Origin: Pseudoxanthomonas sp. PXM03
GTDB lineage: Bacteria > Pseudomonadota > Gammaproteobacteria > Xanthomonadales > Xanthomonadaceae
DNA: 64,000 nt
NCBI RefSeq assembly: GCF_014852005.1
Contig: NZ_JACVAU010000001.1
Span: 1-64,000, forward strand
Direction of reading: 5' to 3'
Both the position numbers and the translations under genes were made by a program. Positions 6,990 through 15,227 of this stretch are shown here, piece after piece (position 1 is the stretch's first letter; the number at the start of each line of letters is the position of its first letter). Below the pieces are notes generated by a model. The model made no database searches. It worked only from the letters and a program-made list of their open reading frames with translations, and was not told the DNA's origin.

Positions 6990-7570
6990 CACAGGCAGTC
7001 CCGGGGATCATGCGGCTGGCCGCGCTGGGGCTGGGCGCGCTGCTGGCAACGCCTGCCCTGGCCGATGGACGCAACGATTTCGACCCCTCGCACACGCGCT
7101 TGGGGTTCGAACTGCGCACGCGCTGGGGGCAGGTGCTGGATGGCGTGTTCCAGCGTTACGAGGGCTCGGTGGAACACCTGCCCGATGGCCGCCAGCAGGT
7201 CCGCCTGCGCATGTACACGCGCGAGGTGGAGATCGCCGGGCATCCGCGCTACAGCGAGTGGGCGCGCAGCGAGAAGTTCTTCGATGCCGACCGTTACCCG
7301 GTGGTGACGTTCACCTCCAAGCCGTATGACCCGATGCTGCTGTACGACGGCGGCACACTGGAGGGCGACCTGAGCATCAAGGGGATCAACCGGCCGCGCA
7401 GCCTGGACGTGGCCCCGGCCACCTGCTCGCATCCCGCGGTGGGTTGCGATGTGGTGGCGACGGGCGCGGTGCGCCGCAGCGATTACGACATGGACGACTG
7501 GATGCTGGCGGTCAGTGACCGCGTGGTGTTCGTACTGCGTGCGCGCATCCGGAGTGCGAAGACACCGTGA
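6986..7570 (+). CDS. YceI-family periplasmic lipocalin-like protein
   Basis: A 194-residue protein with a signal peptide (LAALGLGALLATPALA, cleavage after ALA). The mature part is a YceI domain: FDPSHTRLGFELRTRWGQVLDGVF at the start, KFFDADRYPVVTFTS in the middle and the GDLSIKGINRP strand. YceI proteins are periplasmic lipocalin-like barrels binding isoprenoid-type lipids. The ATG overlaps the sixA stop (TGGCCATGAC) and the gene overlaps the next start by 4 bases, so translation is coupled. Confidence 0.87.
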   Translation: MTQAVPGIMRLAALGLGALLATPALADGRNDFDPSHTRLGFELRTRWGQVLDGVFQRYEGSVEHLPDGRQQVRLRMYTREVEIAGHPRYSEWARSEKFFDADRYPVVTFTSKPYDPMLLYDGGTLEGDLSIKGINRPRSLDVAPATCSHPAVGCDVVATGAVRRSDYDMDDWMLAVSDRVVFVLRARIRSAKTP

Positions 7571-9549
7571 ACCGCCGTTTCCCCGCCTTGGCCGCGCGGT
7601 GCGCGGTGCTGTGTGTCGCGCTGCTGGGCAGCGCCTGCGCCAGCCTGTCCGACCGCCAACGTGAGCGTGCTGCCGGCATCGCCGCAGGCGCGCGTTCTTC
7701 GGTGGTCGAATGCACGCAGGCCGATGCCTGTGCGCTGTCATCGCCGCTCTACGACCTGGCCGGACAGGCGCGCGCCGCGTCCACGCCGCAGGCGCCGCGC
7801 CACTACGCGGTGATTCTGGACCAGGGCTCCGATGCACTGCTGGCACGCCTGAACCTGATCCGCAGCGCGCGCGAACGCATCGACCTTCAAACCTACATCT
7901 TCGACAAGGACGACAGCGCGCGGCTGGTGCTGGATGAACTGCTGGCGGCGGCGCGGCGTGGGGTGAAGGTGCGGGTGCTGATCGACCAGCTGTCCGCCAT
8001 CGCCGACCTGGAGATCCTCGCGGCGCTGTCCGGCGCGCACGAGAACTTCGCCATCCGCATCTACAACCCCAGCTTCGGCAAGGCCAAGCTGAACTACTTC
8101 GACTATGCGGGCAGCGTGCTGTGCTGCTTCCGCCGCTTCAACCAGCGCATGCACACCAAGTTGCTGCTGGTGGACGACCGCATCGGCATCAGCGGCGGGC
8201 GCAATTACCAGGACGACTATTTCGACTGGGACGCGGAATACAACTTCCGCGACCGCGACGTGCTGGTGGCCGGCCCGGAAGCGGCCGCGATGGCGGACAA
8301 CTTCCAGGCGTTCTGGGAGGCACGGCGCAGCGTGCCGGCGGAACGCCTGAACGATGTCGGTCGCACGCTGCTCGACGAAGGCGTGCCGGCGATGCCGGTG
8401 CCGCGCTATCTGCGCCCGGAGCGCGTGCAGGCCGCGAGCGGCCAGGCGAGCGACCCCGAGGTCATGCGGACGCGGTTCGTGGAGGCGGCCTTTCCGGTCG
8501 GTGCGGTGCGCTACATCGCCGACCTGCCGCAGAAGCACCGGCGCGAGCGCCGCGACGACGATGCGCCCGCCGCGCCGGAACTGGAAGCGCTGATGCGCAG
8601 TGCGCAGTCGGAAGTGCTGCTGCAGACGCCGTACCTGGTGATGTCGAAGCAGGCGCAGGCGATGTTCCGCGAGATGCGCGAACGCCAGCCACCGCCGCGC
8701 GTGCTGGTGTCGACCAACAGCCTGGCCGCGACCGACAACCCGGTCGTCTATTCGATGTCGTTCAAGTACAAGCGCCGCTACCTGCGCGAGTTCGGTTTCC
8801 AGATCCATGAGTACAAGCCGTTTCCGGAAGACGCGCCGGTGGATTACGCCGCGCTGATGCCGGAAGGGCCGCCGCTGGCGACCTCCGCCGGCGGTACCGG
8901 TGGTAGCGGCGGCAGCGGCAGCAGCGGCAGCGGACGCGTTCGCGGGCCGTCGGGATCCCTCGGGCCGTCGGCCGGCTCCGAGGGCGAGACCACGCGTCGC
9001 CTGCAGCGTACCGAGTCGCGCCCGTCGTTCCTGAGCAGCGGCGCCGGTTCCGAGCCGCTGCCGTTGAAGCGTGCCGGCGTGCGCATGGGCCTGCACGCGA
9101 AATCGATGGTCATCGACGGCGGCACGGCGGTGATCGGCACGCACAACTTCGATCCGCGCTCGGAGAACTACAACACCGAAGCGGCGGTGGTGATCCAGGA
9201 CCCTGCCTTCGCGCAGGCGCTGGCCGACAGCATCCGCCGCGACATGTCGCCGCGCAACGCGTGGGTGATCGCGCCGCGCGCCAAGCCGCTGGTGTTCTCC
9301 GGCCTGGACTACAGCCTGGGCAAGGTCTCCGAGTCCTTGCCGATCTTCGACATCTGGCCGTGGCGGTATGCGACCAGCTACGAATTCCAGCCCGGCCCCG
9401 ATTGCCCGCTGCCGGTCGGACCGAAGGATCCGGCGTTCCACCGGTGCTACGTGGCCGTGGGCGACTTCCCCGAGGTCAATGTCGGTCCGAAATGGCTGTA
9501 CACGCGCGTGCTGACCGCGTTCGGTGCGGGGCTGGTGCCGATCCTGTAG
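7567..9549 (+). CDS. Phospholipase D / cardiolipin synthase C-like lipoprotein
   Basis: A 660-residue PLD-superfamily protein of the ClsC (YmdC) type, which makes cardiolipin from phosphatidyl lipids. The N-terminus is a lipoprotein signal (LLGSACAS). Two HKD motifs are intact: HTKLLLVDD near residue 196 and HAKSMVID near 510. Between them, at residues ~441-474, lies an unusual Gly/Ser-rich linker (GGTGGSGGSGSSGSG) not usual in the family. GTG start overlaps the previous stop. Last gene of the operon; a REP pair follows. Confidence 0.87.
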   Translation: MNRRFPALAARCAVLCVALLGSACASLSDRQRERAAGIAAGARSSVVECTQADACALSSPLYDLAGQARAASTPQAPRHYAVILDQGSDALLARLNLIRSARERIDLQTYIFDKDDSARLVLDELLAAARRGVKVRVLIDQLSAIADLEILAALSGAHENFAIRIYNPSFGKAKLNYFDYAGSVLCCFRRFNQRMHTKLLLVDDRIGISGGRNYQDDYFDWDAEYNFRDRDVLVAGPEAAAMADNFQAFWEARRSVPAERLNDVGRTLLDEGVPAMPVPRYLRPERVQAASGQASDPEVMRTRFVEAAFPVGAVRYIADLPQKHRRERRDDDAPAAPELEALMRSAQSEVLLQTPYLVMSKQAQAMFREMRERQPPPRVLVSTNSLAATDNPVVYSMSFKYKRRYLREFGFQIHEYKPFPEDAPVDYAALMPEGPPLATSAGGTGGSGGSGSSGSGRVRGPSGSLGPSAGSEGETTRRLQRTESRPSFLSSGAGSEPLPLKRAGVRMGLHAKSMVIDGGTAVIGTHNFDPRSENYNTEAAVVIQDPAFAQALADSIRRDMSPRNAWVIAPRAKPLVFSGLDYSLGKVSESLPIFDIWPWRYATSYEFQPGPDCPLPVGPKDPAFHRCYVAVGDFPEVNVGPKWLYTRVLTAFGAGLVPIL

Positions 9550-9560
9550 GTCTGCAGGTC

Positions 9561-9685
9561 TGTAGGAGGGGCTTCAGCCCCGATGCTTTTCGACCAGACG
9601 ACAGAGAGCCCCCGAATGCAGCCTGGTCGACCTCGGGCCTGTCGGACGGTGATGGAAAAGCATCGGGGCTGAAGCCCCTCCTACA
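9561..9685. repeat. REP pair (BIME-like), GTAGGAGGGGCTTCAGCCCC type
   Basis: Two 30-base arms, 9561-9590 and 9656-9685, are perfect reverse complements; each arm itself contains the palindrome GGGGCTTCAGCCCC. The 65-base spacer has no gene. Such REP sequences are mobilised by RAYT (TnpA-REP) transposases in Xanthomonadaceae. A second pair of the same type is at 25832-25913. Confidence 0.88.
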
Positions 9686-9731
9686 TGGGCGTGGGTAGAA
9701 TCCGGACACCCTCCCTCCTGGTCTGCATGCC

Positions 9732-10160
9732 ATGGCTTTCCGCGCCCCCGTCGATCTCGCCGCCGTCAACGCCCACGCCGCCGACACGCTGGTGTCCCAT
9801 CTCGGCATCGTCATCACCGGGGCGGGCGAGGACTGGTTGCGCGGCACGATGCCGGTCGATGCACGTACCGTGCAGCCCTACGGCATCCTGCATGGCGGGG
9901 CTTCGGTGGCGCTGGCCGAGACCCTGGGCAGCGTGGCGGGCAATCTGTGCGTGGACATCACCAAGGAGATGGTGGTGGGCCTGGAGATCAATGCCAACCA
10001 TGTGCGCGCGATGCGCGGTGGCGTGGTGACCGGTACGGCGCGTGCGCTGCATGTGGGCCGTAGCACGCAGCTGTGGGAGATCCGCATCGAGAACGATGAA
10101 GGAAAACTGGTCTGCGTGTCCCGGCTGACCCTGGCGGTGGTGCCCCTGCCCAAGGCCTGA
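9732..10160 (+). CDS. PaaI/MenI-type hotdog thioesterase
   Basis: A 142-residue hotdog-fold acyl-CoA thioesterase. HGGASVALAETLGS near residue 54 is the family signature, with the catalytic Glu in ALAET. Close relatives include YdiI/MenI and EntH. Preferred substrate cannot be read from sequence; no menaquinone genes are nearby, so a broad aromatic or acyl-CoA proofreading role is likely. The ATG follows a REP pair, so it probably has its own promoter. Confidence 0.88.
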   Translation: MAFRAPVDLAAVNAHAADTLVSHLGIVITGAGEDWLRGTMPVDARTVQPYGILHGGASVALAETLGSVAGNLCVDITKEMVVGLEINANHVRAMRGGVVTGTARALHVGRSTQLWEIRIENDEGKLVCVSRLTLAVVPLPKA

Positions 10161-10191
10161 GACCCGGCGTGGCAGCGGCGACGGGCTCGAC

Positions 10192-10503
10192 ATGGGCATG
10201 ATCGACACGCACTTTCTGGCGATCGTCGGCGCGGGCGGCGTGGCCGGGTGCGCGTGGCTTCCGTTGCTGACCCCGCTGTTCGACAAGGTCGCCGGTCGCG
10301 CGTCCCGCAGGATCACCACGGCCGGGCTGCCGCGCTTTCTGCTCGCCATCGTGGTCTGGGTGGTGGTGACGGCACTGGTGTTCTGGCTGCCCGCAAAGCT
10401 GCTGGGCCTGTTGCCGGTCGATGGCCGCTTCAAGCTGTATCAGCTGTCTTTCCTGGTGGGCGCGCTGGCAGGCAGGGCGCTGACCGCACGCACGCGGCAC
10501 TGA
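10192..10503 (+). CDS. Small inner-membrane protein, unknown
   Basis: A 103-residue protein with three hydrophobic segments (residues ~9-30, 47-68 and 80-95) and an Arg-rich tail (RALTARTRH). No recognised family. It follows the thioesterase by about 30 bases and precedes plsC by 75, suggesting a shared transcript. Confidence 0.62.
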   Translation: MGMIDTHFLAIVGAGGVAGCAWLPLLTPLFDKVAGRASRRITTAGLPRFLLAIVVWVVVTALVFWLPAKLLGLLPVDGRFKLYQLSFLVGALAGRALTARTRH

Positions 10504-10578
10504 GGTCTTCATGACGCCTGCCACCTCCATCGACCACGGCACGTTCCGCTGCGGCGACGCATCCGGTATCGTGACGGG

Positions 10579-11376
10579 ATGACGCCGCCCCCTGTTCATG
10601 TTGCTGGCGGCAGCGGTGTGGCGCGGGCGATCCGCTACCTCTACCGCGTGCCGTTGCTGCTGGTCCACCTGCTGGTCTTCCTGCCGATCATCCTGCTGTG
10701 CCTGTCGCCACTGCTGGCCTGGGTGCGGGTAGGCGACGAGAGCGTGGGCGAGGTGGCGGTGCGCTGGTGGTCCAGCGGGCTGATGCGCATCTTCGGGTTC
10801 CGCCTGCGTCGCGTGGGCACGCCGCTCCCCGGCGCCACGATGTTCGTGGCCAACCACGTCAGCTGGATCGACATCGAAGCGCTGCACAGCCAGCGCATGA
10901 TGGGATTCGTCGCCAAGCATGAGATCCGCGGCTGGCCGGTGGTTGGCTGGCTGGCGGCGCAGGGCCACACCATCTTCCACCAGCGCGGCAGCCAGGAGTC
11001 ACTGGGCGGCGTGCTGCAGGCCATGATGCAGCGCCTTCGCGAGGGCCGTCCGGTGGGTGTGTTCCCGGAAGGACGTACCCGCGACGGCCGGTCGGTGGGC
11101 CCGTTCCACGCGCGCATTTTCCTGGCGGCGGTGGAGGCCGGAGTGCCGGTACAACCGGTGGCGCTGCGCTACGGTGCGCGCGGCAGTGCGCAGCCGGTGG
11201 TGGCGTTCGGGCCGAAGGAGAGCTTCTTCGCCAACTTCGTGCGCCTGCTGGGTGAGCCGGCCCGCACGGCCGACATCTGTTTCCTGGAGCCGATCCGGAT
11301 CGCCGATGTGGAAGGGCGCCGCCGCATCGCCGAGCTGTCGCGCGAGCGCATCGTGCAGGCGATGTCGGAAGCCTGA
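10579..11376 (+). CDS. plsC: 1-acyl-sn-glycerol-3-phosphate acyltransferase
   Basis: A 265-residue PlsC-type acyltransferase that converts lysophosphatidic acid to phosphatidic acid at the inner membrane. NHVSWID carries the NHx4D catalytic motif; FPEGRTRDG is the substrate phosphate-binding FPEG motif; VPVQPVALRY is motif IV. One membrane helix near residues 23-47 (LLLVHLLVFLPIILLCLSP). ATG at 10579 fits family length. Confidence 0.9.
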   Translation: MTPPPVHVAGGSGVARAIRYLYRVPLLLVHLLVFLPIILLCLSPLLAWVRVGDESVGEVAVRWWSSGLMRIFGFRLRRVGTPLPGATMFVANHVSWIDIEALHSQRMMGFVAKHEIRGWPVVGWLAAQGHTIFHQRGSQESLGGVLQAMMQRLREGRPVGVFPEGRTRDGRSVGPFHARIFLAAVEAGVPVQPVALRYGARGSAQPVVAFGPKESFFANFVRLLGEPARTADICFLEPIRIADVEGRRRIAELSRERIVQAMSEA

Positions 11377-11466
11377 GCGGATGCGTTCGGCCGGCATCGC
11401 GACGGAATCGAAGGAATACTCCACACTGCGGTGCCACCCTCGTCCCGACACCGCTGCGATGACCCC

Positions 11467-12459
11467 ATGATCACTGCCGCCGACTACCGCCCGCCTCGCT
11501 GGCTGCGCAATCCGCACCTGCAATCGGTGCTGGGTTCGAGCGCACTGCGCCGCCGCCGCGGGCTGCGCGCGCTGGCGGGCAGTGGTGCGGTGACGGTGGA
11601 GCACATCGTGGATGGCGGCGATGGCGTGCGCCTGCAGGGGTTCCTCAGCCGGATGTCCGGACAGAGTCCGCGCGGCCTGGTGCTGCTGCTGCATGGCTGG
11701 GAAGGCAGTGCCGATTCCAGCTACATGCGCCTGACCGCCGTGCAGCTGCTGGCGCGCGGGTTCGACGTGTTCCGGCTGAACTTCCGCGACCACGGCGATA
11801 CCCACCACCTCAACGAAGACCTGTTCCACTCCAACCGCCTGGATGAAGTCGTGCACGCGGCGCTCGACGTGTCGCGGCGGTTCGCCGGCGACGTGCCGAT
11901 GCGGGTGGCGGGCTATTCGCTGGGCGGCAACTTCGCGCTGCGGCTGGCACTGCGCGCACCGGAGGCGGGACTGGCGCTGGCTCACGTGGCGGCGGTCTGC
12001 CCGCTGCTGGATCCGGCCACGACGATGGATCGCATCGAGAATGGCCTGCCGCTGTACGACTGGTACTTCGCGCGCAAATGGCGCCGTTCGCTCGAACGCA
12101 AGCGCAGCCTGTTCCCGCAGCGGCATGACTTCGACGACACCGTGCTGGCGCTGGACATCCGCGCGCTGACCGACTGGCTGGTGCAGCGGCACACGGCCTT
12201 CGGCACGCTCGAGGACTACTTCGACGGCTACGCCATCGCCGGCGGCCGCCTGGCGGGGCTGACCGTGCCCGCGCACATCCTGATGGCCGAGGACGATCCG
12301 GTGATCCCGTTCGAGACCTTCCGCGACTGGGCGCTGCCGGCGCAGGCCACGCTGGAGATCGCCCCTTGGGGCGGGCACTGCGCCTTCATCGAGAACGCCG
12401 CCTGCGACGGCTACGCCGAGCGCTGGGTGGCCGAACGCCTGGCCGGCGGCACCGCCTGA
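11467..12459 (+). CDS. YheT-family alpha/beta hydrolase
   Basis: A 330-residue alpha/beta hydrolase of the YheT/ABHD1-3 family. YRPPRWLRNPHLQSV at the N-terminus is diagnostic. The nucleophile elbow is GYSLGGN; the acid is in AEDDPVIP and the His in WGGHCAFI. The physiological substrate in bacteria is not settled. The ATG at 11467 begins at MITAADY, where homologues start; the longer frame upstream is not conserved-looking. Confidence 0.88.
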   Translation: MITAADYRPPRWLRNPHLQSVLGSSALRRRRGLRALAGSGAVTVEHIVDGGDGVRLQGFLSRMSGQSPRGLVLLLHGWEGSADSSYMRLTAVQLLARGFDVFRLNFRDHGDTHHLNEDLFHSNRLDEVVHAALDVSRRFAGDVPMRVAGYSLGGNFALRLALRAPEAGLALAHVAAVCPLLDPATTMDRIENGLPLYDWYFARKWRRSLERKRSLFPQRHDFDDTVLALDIRALTDWLVQRHTAFGTLEDYFDGYAIAGGRLAGLTVPAHILMAEDDPVIPFETFRDWALPAQATLEIAPWGGHCAFIENAACDGYAERWVAERLAGGTA

Positions 12460-12511
12460 GCCGGGGAACGGCCGGTACAATCGGCGTTTGCCCGAATCCT
12501 GGTAGTTCTCC

Positions 12512-14581
12512 ATGTACGACCCGATCCTCGATGCCCTTCGCCGCGGCGCAGTGGCCGATGCCCTGACCGCCGCGCAAGCGCTGGTGGCAGAACGCCCCGA
12601 CGACGCCCAGGCGTTGCGCTGGCTGTCCGCCGCCCAGCTGCAGAGCGGCCAGCCCGACGCCGCCCTGGCCAGCATCGACCGCGCCATTGCCCTGGCGCCG
12701 GACAACGCCGACCTGCACTTGGCCCGTGCGGGCGTGCTGGTGGGCAGCCGGCGTCCCGACGAGGCGCAGGCATCGCTGGCCCAGGCCACCGGGCTGGATC
12801 CCAACCAGTTCACCGCGTACCTGGTGCAGGCACAGCTGGCGCTGGGTCGCGGCGACCTGGACGAAGCCGAACGCCTGAACCGCCTGGCCGCCCGCGTGTC
12901 ACCGGATCATCCGCAGCTTGCCGCCGTCGAAGGCATGGTGACCTTGCGTCGCGGCGATGCCGACACGGCCCTGAAGATCGTGAGTGCGGCGTTGCAGGTG
13001 GCGCCCGAGGAAGTGCAGCTGCGCTATTCGCTCGGCTTCATCCACATGGCGCTCGGGCACTGGGCGTTCGCCGAACAGGCGTTCCGTGGTGTGGTGGAGC
13101 GGACGCCGGGTGCGGACAGCCTGCGCAGCCTGATCGCGGACATCATCCGCCGGCAGGGGCGTCCCGCCGATGCCGCCGACGAACTGGTCCCGCTGGTGGC
13201 GCGCAACAACGCGCCCGCGCTGCACCGCTACATCGGCCACCTGCGCCTTGCCGCAGGACAGGACGAGGAAGCGCTGGCCTCGCTGCGTATCGCCCTGGCC
13301 GGACAGCCGCGCGATCGCGACACCGTGCTGGCGATCATCGAGGCGTGGCGTCGCCTGGGTATGCAGGATGATGCACGCAACACGCTGGATGCCGCCCTGG
13401 CCACCACGCCGGACGAGCACGATCTGTGGCTGGCGCGCCTGTTGTTCGAGCCCGTGGGCAGCGCCGAGGCGCGCGCGGTGGTCGAGCGCTGGGTGTCGGC
13501 GATGCCGCAGCACGTGCCCGCGATGGAGGCCCAGATGTCGGTGCTGGATGCGGTGGGCGAGCGTGATGCGGCCGAAGCCGTGGCGCGGCGGGTCGTCGCG
13601 CTCGACCCGGGCCGTGCCAGTGCCGAGCAGCGGCTGGTCGAGGCACTGTTCGAACGCGATCCGGTGTCCGCGATCGCACGCGTCGGCGAACTCGCCGACC
13701 AGGCCTCCGAACCGCACCACAAGCGCAGCCTGCGCAGTTGGCAGGCGTTCGTCCGCGACCGCGCCGGCCGCTATGCCGATGCCGCCGCCACGTGGGCCGC
13801 ACTGGCCCACGAACTGGCCCCCACGCGCCTGCCGTTGTGGACCCCGAGCGGTGCCCAGGGCCCCTGGCCCGACGTGGCGCCGATTCCGATGTCGTCCGCC
13901 GGCCGCCCGTACCCCATCCTGCTGTGGGGCGCGCCGGGCACCGTGGTCGAATCGATCGCCGGCGTCCTGGGCGCGATCAGCCATCGCCTGCGCGGTGACC
14001 GCTTCCTGCCCAATCCGCCGGTGGACGCCTTCCAGAACTACCACACGCCGGCACGGCTCCTGTCCGGCGAGCTGTCGGGCGAAGCCTGCGTGGCAGGATG
14101 GCGCGAGACGCTGGCCACCCGCTCGGAAGATGGCGGCATCGTCGACTGGCTGCCGTGGTGGGACAACGCGCTGCTGCTGGCCCTGCGTCCGCACCTGCCG
14201 GAGGCCCTGCTGATCATCGCGGTGCGCGATCCACGCGATGCCTTCCTCGACTGGCTGGCATTCGGTGCCCCGGCCCCGCTGGCCCTGGACGACCTGGACG
14301 CCGGCGCGCGCTGGCTGGCGCAGCTGTTCGACCAGGTCGCCGATGTGCACGAGCATGACCTGTTCCCGAGCCGGCTGATCGCGATGGATGCGATCAAGGA
14401 CGATGCCGCGGCCGTGGCGCAGGCGCTGAGCCGGGCGCTGGGCGCGCAGCTGACGGAGCCGCCGTCTTCCGGTGCGCGCCGCTTCCCGGCGGGCCACTGG
14501 CGCCACTATGCCGACGTGCTGGCGGGCCCGTTCGCCGCGCTGACGCCGGTGGCGGTGCGACTGGGTTACCCGGAAGCCTGA
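12512..14581 (+). CDS. TPR protein with a C-terminal sulfotransferase-like domain
   Basis: A 689-residue protein. About residues 1-440 are tandem TPR-like helical repeats (for example DDAQALRWLSAAQLQSGQPD, LHLARAGVLVGSRRPDEAQ). The last ~230 residues resemble a sulfotransferase fold: YPILLWGAPGTVVES sits where the 5'-phosphosulfate loop would be but lacks its usual GxPRSGTT form, LLIIAVRDPRDAFLDWL resembles the 3'-phosphate motif, and FPAGHWRHY matches the family's end motif. The altered first loop suggests changed or lost PAPS use. No signal peptide. Confidence 0.78.
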   Translation: MYDPILDALRRGAVADALTAAQALVAERPDDAQALRWLSAAQLQSGQPDAALASIDRAIALAPDNADLHLARAGVLVGSRRPDEAQASLAQATGLDPNQFTAYLVQAQLALGRGDLDEAERLNRLAARVSPDHPQLAAVEGMVTLRRGDADTALKIVSAALQVAPEEVQLRYSLGFIHMALGHWAFAEQAFRGVVERTPGADSLRSLIADIIRRQGRPADAADELVPLVARNNAPALHRYIGHLRLAAGQDEEALASLRIALAGQPRDRDTVLAIIEAWRRLGMQDDARNTLDAALATTPDEHDLWLARLLFEPVGSAEARAVVERWVSAMPQHVPAMEAQMSVLDAVGERDAAEAVARRVVALDPGRASAEQRLVEALFERDPVSAIARVGELADQASEPHHKRSLRSWQAFVRDRAGRYADAAATWAALAHELAPTRLPLWTPSGAQGPWPDVAPIPMSSAGRPYPILLWGAPGTVVESIAGVLGAISHRLRGDRFLPNPPVDAFQNYHTPARLLSGELSGEACVAGWRETLATRSEDGGIVDWLPWWDNALLLALRPHLPEALLIIAVRDPRDAFLDWLAFGAPAPLALDDLDAGARWLAQLFDQVADVHEHDLFPSRLIAMDAIKDDAAAVAQALSRALGAQLTEPPSSGARRFPAGHWRHYADVLAGPFAALTPVAVRLGYPEA

Positions 14582-14612
14582 TCCCTTTTCCCCGCATCTG
14601 CAGGAGTCATGC

Positions 14613-15227
14613 ATGCGCCTCTGGAGCGACAGTTTCGAAAATGCGAAGCCCATCCCCGCTGGCTTCGCGATGGGCCAGCCCGACGGATTCGCCGCGAACC
14701 GCAATCCTCACCTGGCCTGGGATGACGTGCCTGCCGGGACGAAGTCCTTCGCCCTGCTGTGCATCGATCCCGACGTGCCCACCGTGCCGGAGACGGTCGG
14801 TCGCGACGACCTGCAGATCCCGGTCGAGCAGCCGCGCGGGCATTTCATCCACTGGGCGATGGCCGACATCGCGCCGGAAGTGCGGGAGATCGCCGCCGGC
14901 AGCTGCAGCGACGGCGTCACTGCCAAAGGCAAGCAGCAGCCTGCGGGGCCGGCGGGTGCGCGGCAGGGCCTGAACGACTACACCGGCTGGTTTGCCGGTG
15001 ACGCGCAGATGGGGGGCGACTACTACGGATACGACGGCCCGTACCCGCCCTTCAACGACCTGCGCATGCATCGATACTTCTTCCGCCTGTTTGCGCTGGA
15101 TCTCGCCACGCTCGACCTGCCGGTGCGATTCACCGCCGGCGATGTGGAGCGCGCGATGCAGGGCCATGTGCTGGCCGAAGCCGCCGTGCATGGCACCTAT
15201 ACGTTGAATGCGCCGCTGCGCGGCTAA
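14613..15227 (+). CDS. YbhB/YbcL-family Raf kinase inhibitor-like (PEBP) protein
   Basis: A 204-residue phosphatidylethanolamine-binding-fold protein. NPHLAWDDVPAGTKSFALLCIDPDVP is the anion-pocket signature in part, with HFIHWAMADI and YDGPYPPFND following. No signal peptide. Bacterial function is unknown. CAGGAG precedes the ATG. Its stop overlaps the stop of the convergent membrane gene by 4 bases. Confidence 0.87.
   Translation: MRLWSDSFENAKPIPAGFAMGQPDGFAANRNPHLAWDDVPAGTKSFALLCIDPDVPTVPETVGRDDLQIPVEQPRGHFIHWAMADIAPEVREIAAGSCSDGVTAKGKQQPAGPAGARQGLNDYTGWFAGDAQMGGDYYGYDGPYPPFNDLRMHRYFFRLFALDLATLDLPVRFTAGDVERAMQGHVLAEAAVHGTYTLNAPLRG

Noticed and set aside
4326-6992. 888-codon open frame on the minus strand
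   Set aside because: It overlaps the Ycf46-like ATPase, ParA and SixA genes in the wrong frame and reads as Arg/Ala/Pro-rich low-complexity sequence, the normal result of high-GC codon bias.
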